This document shows, piece after piece, positions 36,440-50,930 of a DNA stretch of 62,000 nt (positions are counted from its first letter, which is position 1; every line of letters starts with the position of its first letter). Origin of the DNA: Chrysomallon squamiferum (lineage: Eukaryota; Mollusca; Gastropoda; Neomphalida; Peltospiridae); contig CM022669.1 of NCBI GenBank assembly GCA_012295275.1, forward strand, positions 17,572,672 to 17,634,671. The letters are read 5' to 3'. The notes beneath the pieces are model-generated. The model worked only from the letters and a program-made list of their open reading frames with translations, made no database searches and was not told the DNA's origin. The position numbers were made by a program, and so were the translations under genes.

Positions 36440-37495
36440 TGTTTTTTTTTCTAAAAAGAAAAGTTACTATTTGGATTCAGTATATCTTCAACAATGCCTT
36501 CATCTGATTACAAAAAATAAAATAATAGATTTGAAAAATTAAAAAAAAAAAAGAAGCAGAAAAAAAACTATCTTTCTCTTTTGGTCTCTTGATTACAAAC
36601 ATTAAATTCTAGAGGTTTTTTGTTGTTGTTTTTTTTTTTTAATAAAAAGAGCCTTCTTTTATCAAAAATGCTTGGATAAATATTCAATAAGGAACTTTAT
36701 GAGGAAAAGTTAAATCATGAATAATGAAATATATTTTGTGCATGAAATTATACATATTATGAAGAAAAGGTTGGTTTTTGAATGATTCCAGTTTTTAACA
36801 ACAGAATTAATAATCTGTAATACTGCACATACTTTAAAAAAAATGATCCATGCATACATTTTACATTTAGCTCTCTGTGTGTGTGTGTGTTTGGTAATAG
36901 TTATGTTTGTTTATGCATCTGTGAATATGAATGCTTATGTTATATTACAAACAACTGAAAAAAAAAAAAAAGACTAGAAAGCAGAGTGTCAGTTTGTTAA
37001 TTATGTGAAATTAACCAATAAATTAACAGTGACTTTGCATAATTGTCAGAAAAGACTCTAGAATCTATGTAGAATAGTCTGTAAAAGTCACTCTTCATGA
37101 AATATATCTAATAAAGAAATAAATAAATAAATAAAATAGTAATAATAATAATAATAATAAATATAATAAATATAAAATAAGTAATGACTAAGTTCATTTC
37201 AGGCAATGTCTAATAAGTGGGGCACATTATCCAAACATTTTTAAAAATATTATTAGTCTTCCTTCTCTATGGATTCACATATCTGTGTTTCAGATATTGT
37301 ATTACAACAACAACAATCTGACATGCAGTTACAGATGGTGATTCAGGTATCATAATATGAAAACTGTCACTGATTTGAAAAAACCCAGAAAAAGTCTATG
37401 GTCTGACTGGCCAGCCTGAAACGTGATATTTCGCATGTGAAGTTATTAATATGTGTAGTCTGCAATGTGGAATATGGTGCTAGCAAAGTGTTTAG
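36440..37495 (-). other. Probable UBA6 3'UTR
   Basis: Follows the stop at 37496. Contains AAAT/ATA microsatellite sequence around 37110-37180 and otherwise nothing recognised. The extent depends on which polyadenylation signal is used. Confidence 0.35.
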
Positions 37496-37616
37496 TTATA
37501 AGCCAAAGTAGTATCTAATTGGTGGTCCAGGGATATCATTGCCATCATCATCTTCAAATGCAACAATCAGATCACAATATTTCTGGTTTGCGTTTGGTTT
37601 TAACAGTTTAACCATT
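37496..37616 (-). CDS. UBA6: UBA6 exon dd (last coding exon, residues 898-937 and stop)
   Basis: TTTCAG acceptor; stop TAA at 37496-37498. Encodes [39 protein letters not shown]. The [10 protein letters not shown] end separates UBA6 from UBA1. Confidence 0.95.
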
Positions 37617-38547
37617 CTGAAAACAGATAAAAAAAAAAATATATATATATATATAATAAAAAAAAGTAAAAAATAATATTATGTACTGTATGGGTTTGTA
37701 TGTATGTATAAAATAAACCATAAATAAAGAAACATCGAAACAAACAAAAAAAAAAAAAAAAAAACCTACACAAAACAAAAATAAAATTATACTGCCTTAA
37801 TATAGTTAATAACTTAAAATAAACCACATATAAAGATCAAAACAAAGAGAAAACCATGCAAAACTAAACCAATTAAAAAATTATACTGCATAAATGCAAA
37901 AACAATAGCCTTAATAACTTCAGGAGTTTAGCACATTTCTGTTTAGTTACCAATCTTTGCAGAAGTTAAATTTTTGCTTTATTAATGATCTCATATTGTT
38001 AATTTATCTATTTAATCTGTATTTTATTTTATTCATTTTTTTTAAATTTGTTTATAAAAAAATTAAAAATGAAACACATACGTTTGAGGCAGTCTCTTTT
38101 TATGCAGATGTAACGCCATGATGGGCATGTAGATAATTTTCACACCATAAACAACCGACGTTGCTGTGAAACCATACTTGTCCTGAAAAAAAAAATATAT
38201 ATATATATAAATATAGAAACAAACAAATAATAAAATAATAATGATAATAATAATAAAAATTATTTAAACAAAATTAATAATTTAAAAAAAAAAAAAAACC
38301 CAGAAGGATATAAAATCAATACTATAGAGTATATTATATTAATGGTTTATCTCATTAATGAAAATTAATTTTCACTTACTTTGAAGTGAGCCAGGAACTG
38401 CTGCAGAGTGAAAGAACTGTCTCCCTTCACTTCCCAGTTATCCCACATTGTGAATGACAAACCTTCCCTGAAAACATAAACACACAGAAAATTAGATTTA
38501 GATAAAAAAAATATATATTTACAAAAAATCCCCAAATCTCCATCTCA

Positions 38548-38582
<35 letters not shown>

Positions 38583-41500
38583 TCTGAAAAAAAAAAAACC
38601 CATTAGAAAATATATTTCACACAATTAAATAAATAAAAATAAAAAATAAATAAAAATGAATTAGATAAATAAATTAATAAATTAATTTTAATTTTTTTTA
38701 TATAAAATGATAATACAGTATACTGTCTCACAAATTTGAAAGACAAATTAAAGAAATAGATATCAACTTTCCTTGCAAGTACTTTACCAAACAGATCCAC
38801 CCAATGCCCATATTCTTTTATACACCTAGTATAAAACACCTTACAACACAACTACCTCACAGAAATAAACACAAAGACACACTGCACACAGGTGCTAACC
38901 TGCAGGCAACATCAAAAACATTTTAGTCATATCTCAACACACCTGCTTGTCAAGAAAACATTTTACTACTGCCAATATCAGTAACATTTTTAGACCATTC
39001 TCTACTCCAAACAGCCCATATTCAGTCACTTAATATTTAAATTTTATTTTTTTAATCTTTACATTTATCATTTCAAATGGACCGGTTGAATTTCTCATCT
39101 CTATTCAGATTTTATTACAAAAAAAAAATAAAAAATCAAGTTATATATGAATCAAGGTAAATTTTACAGGTAATATACACACCTTATAACTGTTTTTTCT
39201 GCAGGCCCAGGCTCTGATAACAGAATAAGAGGCAGTGCCAGGTTGAGGAAACAGTTCTTGTATTTCTCTACAGGCATCTGTTCGATCACTTTGAAAATCT
39301 CTAAGGCTACGAGTCCTGATACTGCAGCTGTTGTCGTGGCGATGGCAGGTACTATGTGACCAGCGATGCGCTTGATTTTCAGTCTGTCTGAGTTCTCGAT
39401 GCCGTACATGCGAGCTCTCAAGTTCTGTGAAACAAGAAAATGAACGAGAATAATTTAAACGATTACATAAAGTATAAATAAATAAATGAATAAATAATTA
39501 AATAAAAAACAAAAAACAACAAAAAGCAGTAATAAATAAATAAATAAATAAATAATAATTAAATAAAAAATAAATAAATAAATAATAATTAAAAATAAAA
39601 TAAAAAATAAAATAAATAAATTTAAATATAAAATGATAGTATATTTTGTTCAGAAATTTGAAAGACAAATTCTTTCTAATACCTTAGATACTGCTAGGAT
39701 TTATTTATTATTATTATATTGAAAATTAATCATTTTTAAAAATAAATGTCATAGAGCTAAAATACATCCTAGATTAAAACCTCTGATGCAGAATTACGTC
39801 TATTCATCTTTACAGTAAATACTAAAATTCTATTTTAAACCAAGATTTGTAGTTGCTATAAGAAAAAAAAATTTGGGGTGAATGACAAGACAAAAGCATA
39901 GCATACAACTCTTTATTTAACAATAAATTTAGTGTATACTGATTTATATAAAGCTTAAAATCTGTCACAATCTAATCATTATGTCTTCTTGTATAAAACT
40001 GAAATTGTTATCATGTTCCCATATTAAAAGAATCGACCTTAAAGGACTGGATTTAAAATTAAAATAATAAAATACTGCTTCATTTAAAAAAAAATTAAAT
40101 AACTCGATGATGTATCTAATAAAAAGTGTAGTTAATACTCACTGAAGATGCGGCTATGAAATCTATGTGGCTGTTTGAGTCGTCATCTTTCTCAAACTCA
40201 ACTGGTACCATTCGACTGAACACTGAAAAGTTTAAATTTCTGTCATTTAAAAATCATCCACTACTTCAATTTTACCCTTGAAAACCAATAATTAATTATT
40301 TTAATATTTAAATTAAGATTTGAAATATATTTTTCTTTTACTAAGTAAGTATTTGTATACTTATTGTTATTTTTAATAACATAATTTTTTTTTTTTTCAG
40401 TCTGATTTCTGATCCTAAAATCTAAAAATTAAACTCTTAAAAAAACAATTCTAAATTTGTTTATTTTATGTGGGGGTTTTTTAAAATCAGAACTGAAAAA
40501 GAAACACAAACTGCTGAACAATAAATACAGAATTAAAATCTAAGAAATATAAACTACCCAACATTTTATCCATTTGAATATTTCTGTATAGATATTATTA
40601 TGGTTAAGAATTTAAAAACTTTCACTGACCTTGACCTGAAGCTGGTGTCTCTGAGATGGCCTTCAACTTCTGACCTGACTGTTCAAGTTCGTCTCCACTG
40701 ATCACCATTGGTTCTACAGCTTCTTCTCTTGCAGCACTCTCGTCTGTTTCTATTTTCTGTACAACAAACATCAATATACTCAGTGTATGATAACAAATAT
40801 CAATATACTCAGTGTATGATAAAATATTCCATATGTGTATAGGTAATATCCCATAACATAACAATAAAATAATATTAATTACACAAATATCAGTAAATGA
40901 ATTTCTAATGTTGATTTATAAGAAACTTATCTTTAAAACAAATATGCATACACATGCATGTTCTTACACAAAATGACTCCTCAGTGCTGCACATGCACAC
41001 ATCTGCAGACATTAATGAACACACATCACACATAATACACTCACAAAATCAGTTATTACCCAGTAATGAAAACAAATATATAAACACTTATCAATGCTGC
41101 ACCATTATAAAAACTAACTGCACCTAAATTTCATAAGAAATCAGCATGGCTTAATAACAACATCTAATTATCTCAGTTACTACCTTGCTTGATGGTCGGA
41201 ACGCTGGTACTGATACTTTTTTTAAAACAGCTTTCAAGTTTTCTGGTAAGAGATACTGAAATTGTAAAAACAACTGGGATATTAAGGCAAGGAAAACATT
41301 ACTATATATTATACATATTTTTATTATAAAAATATTTGACATATTTATATTTTTTTCAAATGTGAACTTGTAAGACGTGGACAAAACTTTTGAGATATTA
41401 TTTCTATGTTATGTATTTTTATTATCGTGCATTTTATTTTTTTATATTAATGTTCTTCAGTTTGACAAGGTCTTTGATATCAAATCTGTAATTGATAATT

Positions 41501-42264
41501 AATTTGATAATGGAAAAGGGGAAGCAGTTTATGTAAATATATTTGCATCACTGAATCAAAGTTTCAGAATACTTGTTAAACCATAATATAACCAGTAACT
41601 TCATGTTAAAAAAAAAAGAAAATAATCATATAATAAATATGACATCCAGATTTAAATTTCTAATACATACCTCAGGTTTCCAGTGGATACCACTAATGTC
41701 TGCATAAAGTCGAGCAGTATTGCTTATAAAAGACATATCTCTGGAGAAAAAATTATATAATAATAATAATTACTAAATCATACAAGTTCTAAAAGTAATT
41801 ATCAGCTCAGTATAAATGAGTTTATATATCTTATATAATATTTAAAGAAGGTAGTGGAGGTGGGATGGATATCATCTTTAAACTGAGTGTTATAAACATT
41901 TAAATAGATTTTAGCAGCAATGGATCTGTTATGTCAACCTTCCCATAGAGGAAAAGCACATAATACAACTTTGAAAAAAAAAGTTATGGGGCACTATCTG
42001 GAACTGAAAACTACACAAAAAGGAATGTTATAGATCCAAGGTTTCGATATAGAGTAGAACTGAATTCAGGTATATTGTGTATTTCCACGTCATCTGGACA
42101 CATGACAATACATACCATAATGTTAAATAAATAAATCACTTACAATGGATCATCAGCACTAAACTCTAGAGGAGTAGGAGGGCGTTTAGGAGACTGCCAG
42201 AAAAGCCCTAAGGAAGAAAGCAAAGCAGGCTAAATAGTGAAAGCAGTCCTGAAATTTATTTATT

Positions 42265-42295
<31 letters not shown>

Positions 42296-44862
42296 CTGAA
42301 CAAACAAAATAAGTGAAAAATGTATTACTAAAATGAGTTAAACCACTTACTATATAAACATTTCAGAATAAATAGTCAACTAACTAATAAACAAAAAGGA
42401 TATTCTGCATTACAAAATTAACAATTTCCTATACAATACATCTTATTCATTTCAAGTACAGATTAATCTTTAATAATAAAAAAAACAAAAAAAACTGTTT
42501 ATTTGCTTTGGTTCATCAGATGTGAAACAAAGAAACAATCTTTAGCAAGTTATTTGTTTTCATTTTTGTTCAAATGACGTATTTTAATGTTTTGTTCTAT
42601 ATAAATATTTTTCTCTGTTAAAACAACAAAGCAAACTCACTTCCACCTTCAACAGTTGCATCTAGTGGGAAACAATGTAGGAGCTGTTTAGCCTGAAAAT
42701 AAAATTAAATAACTGAAAAATAACAAATTTTCTATCTAGCTATCTATGCAAAAAAGAGAACAAGAGAGAAAGAAAAAAATGAAAGAAAGTGAGGGAGAGA
42801 GGATAGAGGATAGAGGGAGAGAAGGAGAGAGTGGATCATGGGGAAGGGACAAGGAAGAAGTTATGTATAACTGACTAATTAATAAAAGCAATTATTCTTC
42901 ACTGAAGAAGAAAAAATGTATAGCATTTGTTTTTGAGCCTGAAGTCGTAATCAAAAAAATAATAAACAAATAAAGTTGAAAAAAAAAAAAAAAACAAAAT
43001 TTTACCTTGTGATTAAAATATTTCTCAAACTTTATTCTTGCTTGCGTAACACAGCCCATCCAATCAACCGGGCGGGACTCAGCCAGTCGGCACACCTTCA
43101 CCGCACCCTCGAGGTGACCCCCTTTTAACAATGTCTAGAAGCAGATACAGAAGAAAAACAAATAAACAAACTCCATGACATCTCTCTGTATGAGTCTTAC
43201 AGCAGATACTTTACATTTCAAGGTAGATAGTATGATAACCAATGTAATCAAGAGAATTGTAATATAAAGTTTCACACATGTAAACATACAAGAAACATTT
43301 CATAGGTTTACTGTTAGGTTATTCCACAGAAAAATAGAAAATGTTTAAAGTTAACTAAAAAAAAAATTAAATTATAATTTATTACACTCACCTCTATGAC
43401 AGCTTGTATATTTGAATTTGTGGACCAAAATTTGTTGTACAGATTTGGTTTTTGTACAAACATTTGTTCAAACTGCAAAACAAATTTTAATTTTAAAACA
43501 ATTAAATGGATTAAAAAAAAATTCAAATCCATGATTTTTTGTAATTTGATAAACTTGAGATATAAAATAAATAAATAAATAAATAAAAGGTAAATTAAAG
43601 AATGATATAACAGACAAATTATAAAATATTTAATAAATAAATAAATATATTAAAAATGCCTATTTATTTAGTGCCTGTACAAACCTTGTCTCTTGCCCAC
43701 TGAATACAGTGTTCTATTGTGGCAGGAAAAGATTTAACTGTGCAGTATGGAAATTCTTCATCTACCGGATCTCTCTGCAGAAATAAACAAATACCAAAAT
43801 ATTAGAGTAAAATTTATTTTACAATGTACTCCAGGATCTGAGAATAGTGATACTAATAATGAAGATAATCAATCAGTAACAGTTATAATAACATTAATAA
43901 TTACTTAAAACAATTACTAATGAACATTTTTTGTAATAAACTAATTCAAAAATTATCCTAACTAAAATCTGATACTTACCTTGTTTTTTTTTTAAAGTTA
44001 TTAGATTCTCTAAAACAATATTTTAAGTCACTTAAATATTCAAAGTTCTTGGAAAGTAAAATATATAGAAATATTTTAAACAAAAACACATATTCCAAAG
44101 GAGTGGGCATGTGTGTTTGTGTGTATGTTTTGGGGTATGTTTCTGTGTATGTGTGTCTATGTGGCCCATGTGATTCATACCTGGCTGTTGTAAGATTCTG
44201 TTAAAAATGGTACAATGACCTGCACGTGACCTTTTGTTCCCATGGTACCTGACTCTAGTAGAGCTCTTTTTGTTGTGACACATCGACTGAAAAACAGACA
44301 CACCAAAATAAATTAATACAGCAACAATTGTAACTATTCCTAAAACTGGATATAAACTGTACCTTCAAAAGCATAAAGTTACAAGAAATGCATTTTCAGT
44401 TACAAAGTGTTCTCAAGGAAATAATAAAGCTAATACAAGACCTGCATTTTCAGTTACAAAGTGCTGTCTAGGAAATAAAAAAACCTAATAGAGGTTGTAG
44501 TTTCATTTACAAAGTGTTGTCATGAAACTGAAAGCTAACGGGTGTTCATTACTTACCTGTCTACATATCTACGAGCTTCTAGGTTATCTAGAGCATTGAC
44601 AACGATGTCTTGACTCTCAAAGAATGCATCATTGTAGTGTGAGTCTTCTGTCTGTGGGGCAACTGTGAAAATATCATTTATATATATATATATATATATA
44701 TTTATTTATTTTTTTTAAATAATAATAAAGTATGGCAGTAAGGTAAAAGGATAAGGATAATGCCTGGTAGTGCCATTTAAAATAAATAAATAAATAGTGA
44801 AGACAAAAATATGTATGCATAATAAATAAAATAAAGACAAAAAGTAAAGACAAAAAGTAAAA

Positions 44863-44899
<37 letters not shown>

Positions 44900-47800
44900 A
44901 AAAAAAAAAAAAAAAAAAAAAATAAAAAAAAAAAAAAAATAATAATAATAAAAATAAAAATATAAAACAGGAAAATTCATGTCAAATGGATTTCAAAAAT
45001 GTTTTGGTTCATGTTTTGTCTAATTAAAATTATATCAACTCCTGCCTTAAGAATACTGACCACTTTATATTGGCTTATATTTATTATGCATGACTGTGAA
45101 CTGAAAGCTAACAGTACAGTAAATAAACAAAAAAGATCTTTATTTTGATTTTAAATCAATTTAAATCATTTTGTAGCTAGTTACAAATAAGACAGTAAAA
45201 CCATTAGGTGTAATTAACTTTTTTTTTTAAAAACAACATGATCATTCTTACCTTTCTGCTGATGAGCTTCTATTTTCAAAGCTATAATAATAATAATAAA
45301 ATAGAAATAATAGTAATAGTAATAATAATAGTAATACTACTACTAATAATAATACCAACATTGTTATAATAATAATAACAATAATATTTACAGTACATCA
45401 AACATATGATATTCTTCATCTATAACATAAAAAAAATATATATATATACTAGTATTATATAAAAATAATAACAATAACAATGTTCTCTATGTGTTTGAGA
45501 TACTTCTGAAAATAAGAGTTTTATTAGTTTTAAAAAACTGTAAAATTTTAATTTCAAGATTATCTCCAATAAAATTAAAAATGAAAATAGTTGTTTACCT
45601 GAATTTATCTCTCTCACTGACTGAGCAGCTGTGGTAGATTTTGGTTTCTTAAAAAAATTAAAATTAAAAAATTAAAAATTAAAAAAAAAAAAAAAAAAAA
45701 AAAAATATTAAAGAATTTTATTTTTTTTAAAGTCAAATTAAGTTAGAAATTTTAACAAAATTTTGCAATACATAGCCTTTCAAGAGCCAAAATAAATGGT
45801 TTTATGTAATTAAATTGATAAACCATATCATATAATGTTATAATAATCGGTAAAACGGTATCAAAACTGAAAAATCTATATTTACCCTGATATGATGTGG
45901 ACGAAACAGAAACTGTCTGTTTAGGTTTGATTTCTCAATTATATCATTGTCTGTGATGGTAATCTGTAAGAAAATATTTTTATATACTTCAATTTGTTTC
46001 TCTCACTCTCTCACTAAAACACACACACACACACACGCATGCAGACACACACACTCACTAATAGGTAAACTTACTTTAAATGAAGTAAATTCCTTCCCAA
46101 ATTAATATTTAAATTTCTATATACACCATTACTTATTAAAATAATTCCTTCTTTCTTATCAGAATTTTACAATTATATATATGTCTTTAAAGATAAAAAC
46201 AGAGAGCAACCTTGCCATTACTGCCTGTTGCAATGCCTAGAAGTGCATAGTTCTTCAGCATTTCACAACCAATAGCTCCACAGCCAATCTAGAAATAAAA
46301 TTAACACTGTTATTATCATTCTTATTATAACACAAAAACAGTATACATAGAAACAAAATAACACTGTTATTATCATTCTTATTATAACACAAAAAACAGT
46401 ATACATAGAAACAAAATAAGTTATTAAACAAAAAACAGTATACAGTAAATACAAAAAAACAAAATTCTTATTATAACACAAAAACCAGTATACATAGAAA
46501 CAAAATAACACTGTTATTATCATTCTTATTGTAACACAAAAAACAGTATACATACAAACAAAATTAACACTCTGTTATTATCACTCTTATTATAACACAA
46601 AAACCAGTATACATAGGAACAAAATTAACTGTTATTATCACTTTTATTATAACACAAAAACCAGTATACATAGAAACAAAATTAACACTGAAACATTCTG
46701 AAAAAAAAAAATTAGAAATTACAACCATCTCCATTGCTACAGAGTATTACACATTTTATAAACCTTCAGTAATAATATTTTATGCTGAAACATTGAAAAA
46801 CAAAATGATCACTTTGCACAATACAACTCTGAAATACAATAATTTCATTTTAAGTGATTGTCCAAATGGTTTGCATGAGTTTAAATAATCTTGTTTTTGT
46901 ACTTTCTAAATAATAAAATATGGAAGAATCTTAAATATGACATGATACATACTCCTTATGGGAAAATTTCATATATCAAAATTATAAAATATTTAATGAA
47001 AATTAATAAAAATAATAACTAAATAACATTTTTACCATAAATAAATGAATGTCAGCGAGTTTCCTACGCCTTTCTTCACCAATGCACATCCTTAGACTGT
47101 CATATCGGTCTCCTCTGCAGAGTAAAATATCATTACATAATCGTGGATCACACTTTTCTATAAAATTATCTTAAATTTGGAAAAATATATCTTTATTTCT
47201 GACAAACATTCTTCTTATGAATGAAAAAAATAGAAAATCTGTTAAAGAATATCAGAAGAAAATGTAAGCAGTTTTCTGATAAGTTGAGAATATCTTTTAG
47301 TACATGTATTCTTTTTTATGATTGGTTAATATCAGTAATGCATGTGACTTCTGATTGGTTGCCATTAGCATGGTATATTTTATCTGATTGGCTGACTTAC
47401 AGAGGCTGGAACTGTTGATTTCCTGCTCCATCCACTACAGGCAATAATTCTGTTGCATCAAGATACAGCTGGGAAAGAAATAAAATAATAATAAAATAAA
47501 TAACAGAATAAGTTGTTTTTTTCTTCTTTCTTTAGGCTATTAATATTATTATTATTATTATTACTGTTAGATTCATTTATGCAAGAATTCCAGAATTAAT
47601 TAAGTCTTTTAATAGTTCACATAAAACATTTTTATCATTACATTTCAAATATTAATTTAATTTTGTTAATTTTTTATTTTTTATGACATTTGATATATAG
47701 CTGTGTTAAATTTGAGATATTTAATACACACTGCTAAATACATAATTATATCTATCACAAATAAATATTCAGTTCTCTTTAATAATTTTTTTTTCAATTT

Positions 47801-50800
47801 ATCTTGCTTATAACTAAAAATACTGTATAATTCCTAAAGCATATTAAGGCAAAGATTATGAAAAATAAAATACAATATACAACTGATATATATTAAACTT
47901 TTTCTTTTTTTTTAACAGAATATTACCATCTGATTGAGTGGTGTGAATTTCCCAGTTATTGCTTTCAGTCCCTCCTGAGCCACAAAGCCACCAACAGCTG
48001 CACACATTGGAGCAAGGCAGCCCTGACTGGTGTACGACAGATGTTGAATCAACACCTCATCAACAACTTCAATCTAATAACAACAACAACAACAACAACA
48101 ACAACAATAATAACAATAACAACAACAATAATAATATTAACAATAATAATAAATAATAATATTATTAGTAGTAGTAGTATTTAGTAGTATATAAAACATA
48201 AAAAAAAAAATTAAAATTGTTATGACTCAATAATCAGTAATAACAGAAACACAGTAAACCAATCAATGAATAATCTGTTTTGACAAAGTGATTAATAAAC
48301 GTCACAAAATAAAATATGTAACCAGCTGTGTACTGATATTATTGTACAAAATTTCTAACAAATGAACAGTTACCTTTTCATTTACAAAACTTATTACTAA
48401 ACAATAGTCAATATTCATGTTGCAGTCAAAACATCTTATCACGAAGGAAGTCTTCAACCTATCATTATTTGTTTGAAAATTATCAGATACAAGCATCATT
48501 TTGTTGCTACCGCAAAACTTAGTCATTTTATTATGTAGTTCTTAAAATTAATAAAAGAAAAATATGGTTCTTTTATTTGATTTATTGATTTATGAATACA
48601 GATACTATATATAAAATACCCACTCAATACATATACACTTAGGTACTTAAATCCATTCTTATGTATGAAGACATATACTGATCTATTCACTAAATGAATT
48701 ATGAATCACATTTCAATCGTCTAGACCGTCAGGAGCTGATGACTTGAAAAATCAATATTCAAACTCTTTCTCCACATTACCTTATTTTCCATCTGCGAAT
48801 TGACTTCCTTGGCTACGAGAATTAGCTCGCTGGCATCATTTGGACACCTGTTGGTGTTAAATTACGGAATTACTCCAAAAGAAATCATTAAATATTAACA
48901 TACGAAAAGAGCTAATATAAAAAATAAATAATAATAAAAGGTGTGTACAGTAATAAAATAAAAAATATATATATATATATAGAATAAAAGGTCTGTACAC
49001 ATTGATTTTGATTTCATAAAAATTATTAAGTGTTTCATGGTGACATATCTGCAGACTTGGTTTTCATTATTTCTTCATGTCACATAAATGTATTGTATTA
49101 GTTATTAGTGAATTAGATAAAAATATCTTTGTTTCCAAAATTTTAGAGAGAGCCTTGATGTAAAAATATAGTTTAAATAAAATTTTGTTTATATGGAAAA
49201 CTGCATTCTTAGTTTATAAATTAAATCAAAGTTACACACAGAAAGGCACTGGAGAGAAGAGTGTGGAAGAGTGAAATCAAGGCTATAAAAAGAAACTGAT
49301 TTTAAAATTTTTTAAATTTTAAAAATAATTATTTACCTGACTGCCAAGCATCTAGCCAAAAATAATGTTTGGAGCAGTATAAAAGTAAAGAAAATCATAA
49401 CACAGTTGTATGAAGTTGTACTTCTCTTTGGAAAGTTAGCATTTGGTGATTTAAAATCAAAATTTTAATTTTTTTGTAAACTTAATAATTAAAGTAGCTG
49501 TATACAAAAAAGACTCTTCTATTCCAAAAAAAAAAAAAAAAAAAAAATAATAATAATAATAATAATAAAATAAATAAATAAATAAATAAATAAAAATTAT
49601 AATAATAATAATAAAAATTACAGTATAGCTATAAATAAACAAACAAAACAAAAAATAAAAAATGAAAACAGCACAATAAGGAATATAAATTATAGATTAT
49701 AATAACTTTGTAGGAAATCTTTATTTGAGTTTTATACATGTCCAACCTTTAGCAGACTTAAACTGACAGGCTGTGAGTGAATCAGAGAACTATTACAATA
49801 CTTACCATACATTAGGTTTTCGTTTATGTTTTTCACAAAACTGATGGAGAGCTAGAAATCCAAGATGTATGTTGCCTGGAGCCTACAGTTAGAAATATTT
49901 TATTCATTTATTTTCTTACTTTCAGTGTTTCATTACAATGTAAAAACAATTTGTAACCGTGGTTAATGAAGGATGAAAAAGTATAAGAAAAATATTGTTA
50001 ATAACCCCACTGACTTTGTTTTTAGACTTTTAACATGAATGAAAAGAATTAAACAGATGATAAGAAGGTAAGTATGACAGAGAAATAGAGAATGTGTGAG
50101 ATTCAGAGAAAAAGTAATAGGAGAAATGAATGATTTTTACTGAATAAATGTAACCTTTAAAGATATTATTGTCTATACAAGTGTCACATTTGAATAAAAA
50201 AAGGCTTAGCAGATACAAACAGTACAAAATTTTAATTAGTTAAAAATAGTATGTTTGATTTATGAAATAAAAATAAATCAGGAAAAAGATTACCTCAAAT
50301 TTGGAAAGATCTGGAAATGTGAGACTTGGAGCCTTGAGTTGTTTCTCCAGACTATTCTATAATAATAATGATTACAATAATAATAACAATAACAATAATA
50401 ATAACAACAACAATAATAATAACAATGTATCAGGAGTTGCAGAATATCTATGTATAGCCCAACTTATTTGTTCTTAGTAAAACAAAGAAAATATACAGTT
50501 AGATGACAGATTAAATATAAAGAATATATATGATGCTGAATCACACTTCACCTATATTTTCTTTTTAGCACTTAATTATTATTCCAAATACAAACAATCA
50601 AATTATGACAATCTCTACTATCCATAACTGTGTTTCTGTTGGGAAATATCCAACTCTGGCAGCAAAGCCTGCTGGCTGCGTAAGAAATCACATTTCATGT
50701 TGGCAATATTTCTAGAATAATAAATAATAAAGTAGCTATGATTATGTTTGTATGTTTAAGTAACACTTACAAACGTCATGACTGTCGGCACTTTTACTTG

Positions 50801-50882
50801 GAGGAGTATACCTTCACCTTCATACTGACCAAATTCAGGCCCTGTTGTGTCACATATACTGAAATCATATGGTGTCAGAACT

Positions 50883-50930
<48 letters not shown>

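Noticed and set aside
44777-44980. Phe/Tyr-rich membrane-like frame
   Set aside because: A-run homopolymer read on the minus strand; lies between UBA6 exons o and p.
46263-46553. 96-codon repeated frame with [14 protein letters not shown]
   Set aside because: Explained entirely by the 57-60 bp minisatellite; it abuts the real exon l in a different frame.
46302-46690. CRISPR-like array
   Set aside because: Units are contiguous with no unique spacers, there are no cas genes, and the context is clearly an animal genome with introns.
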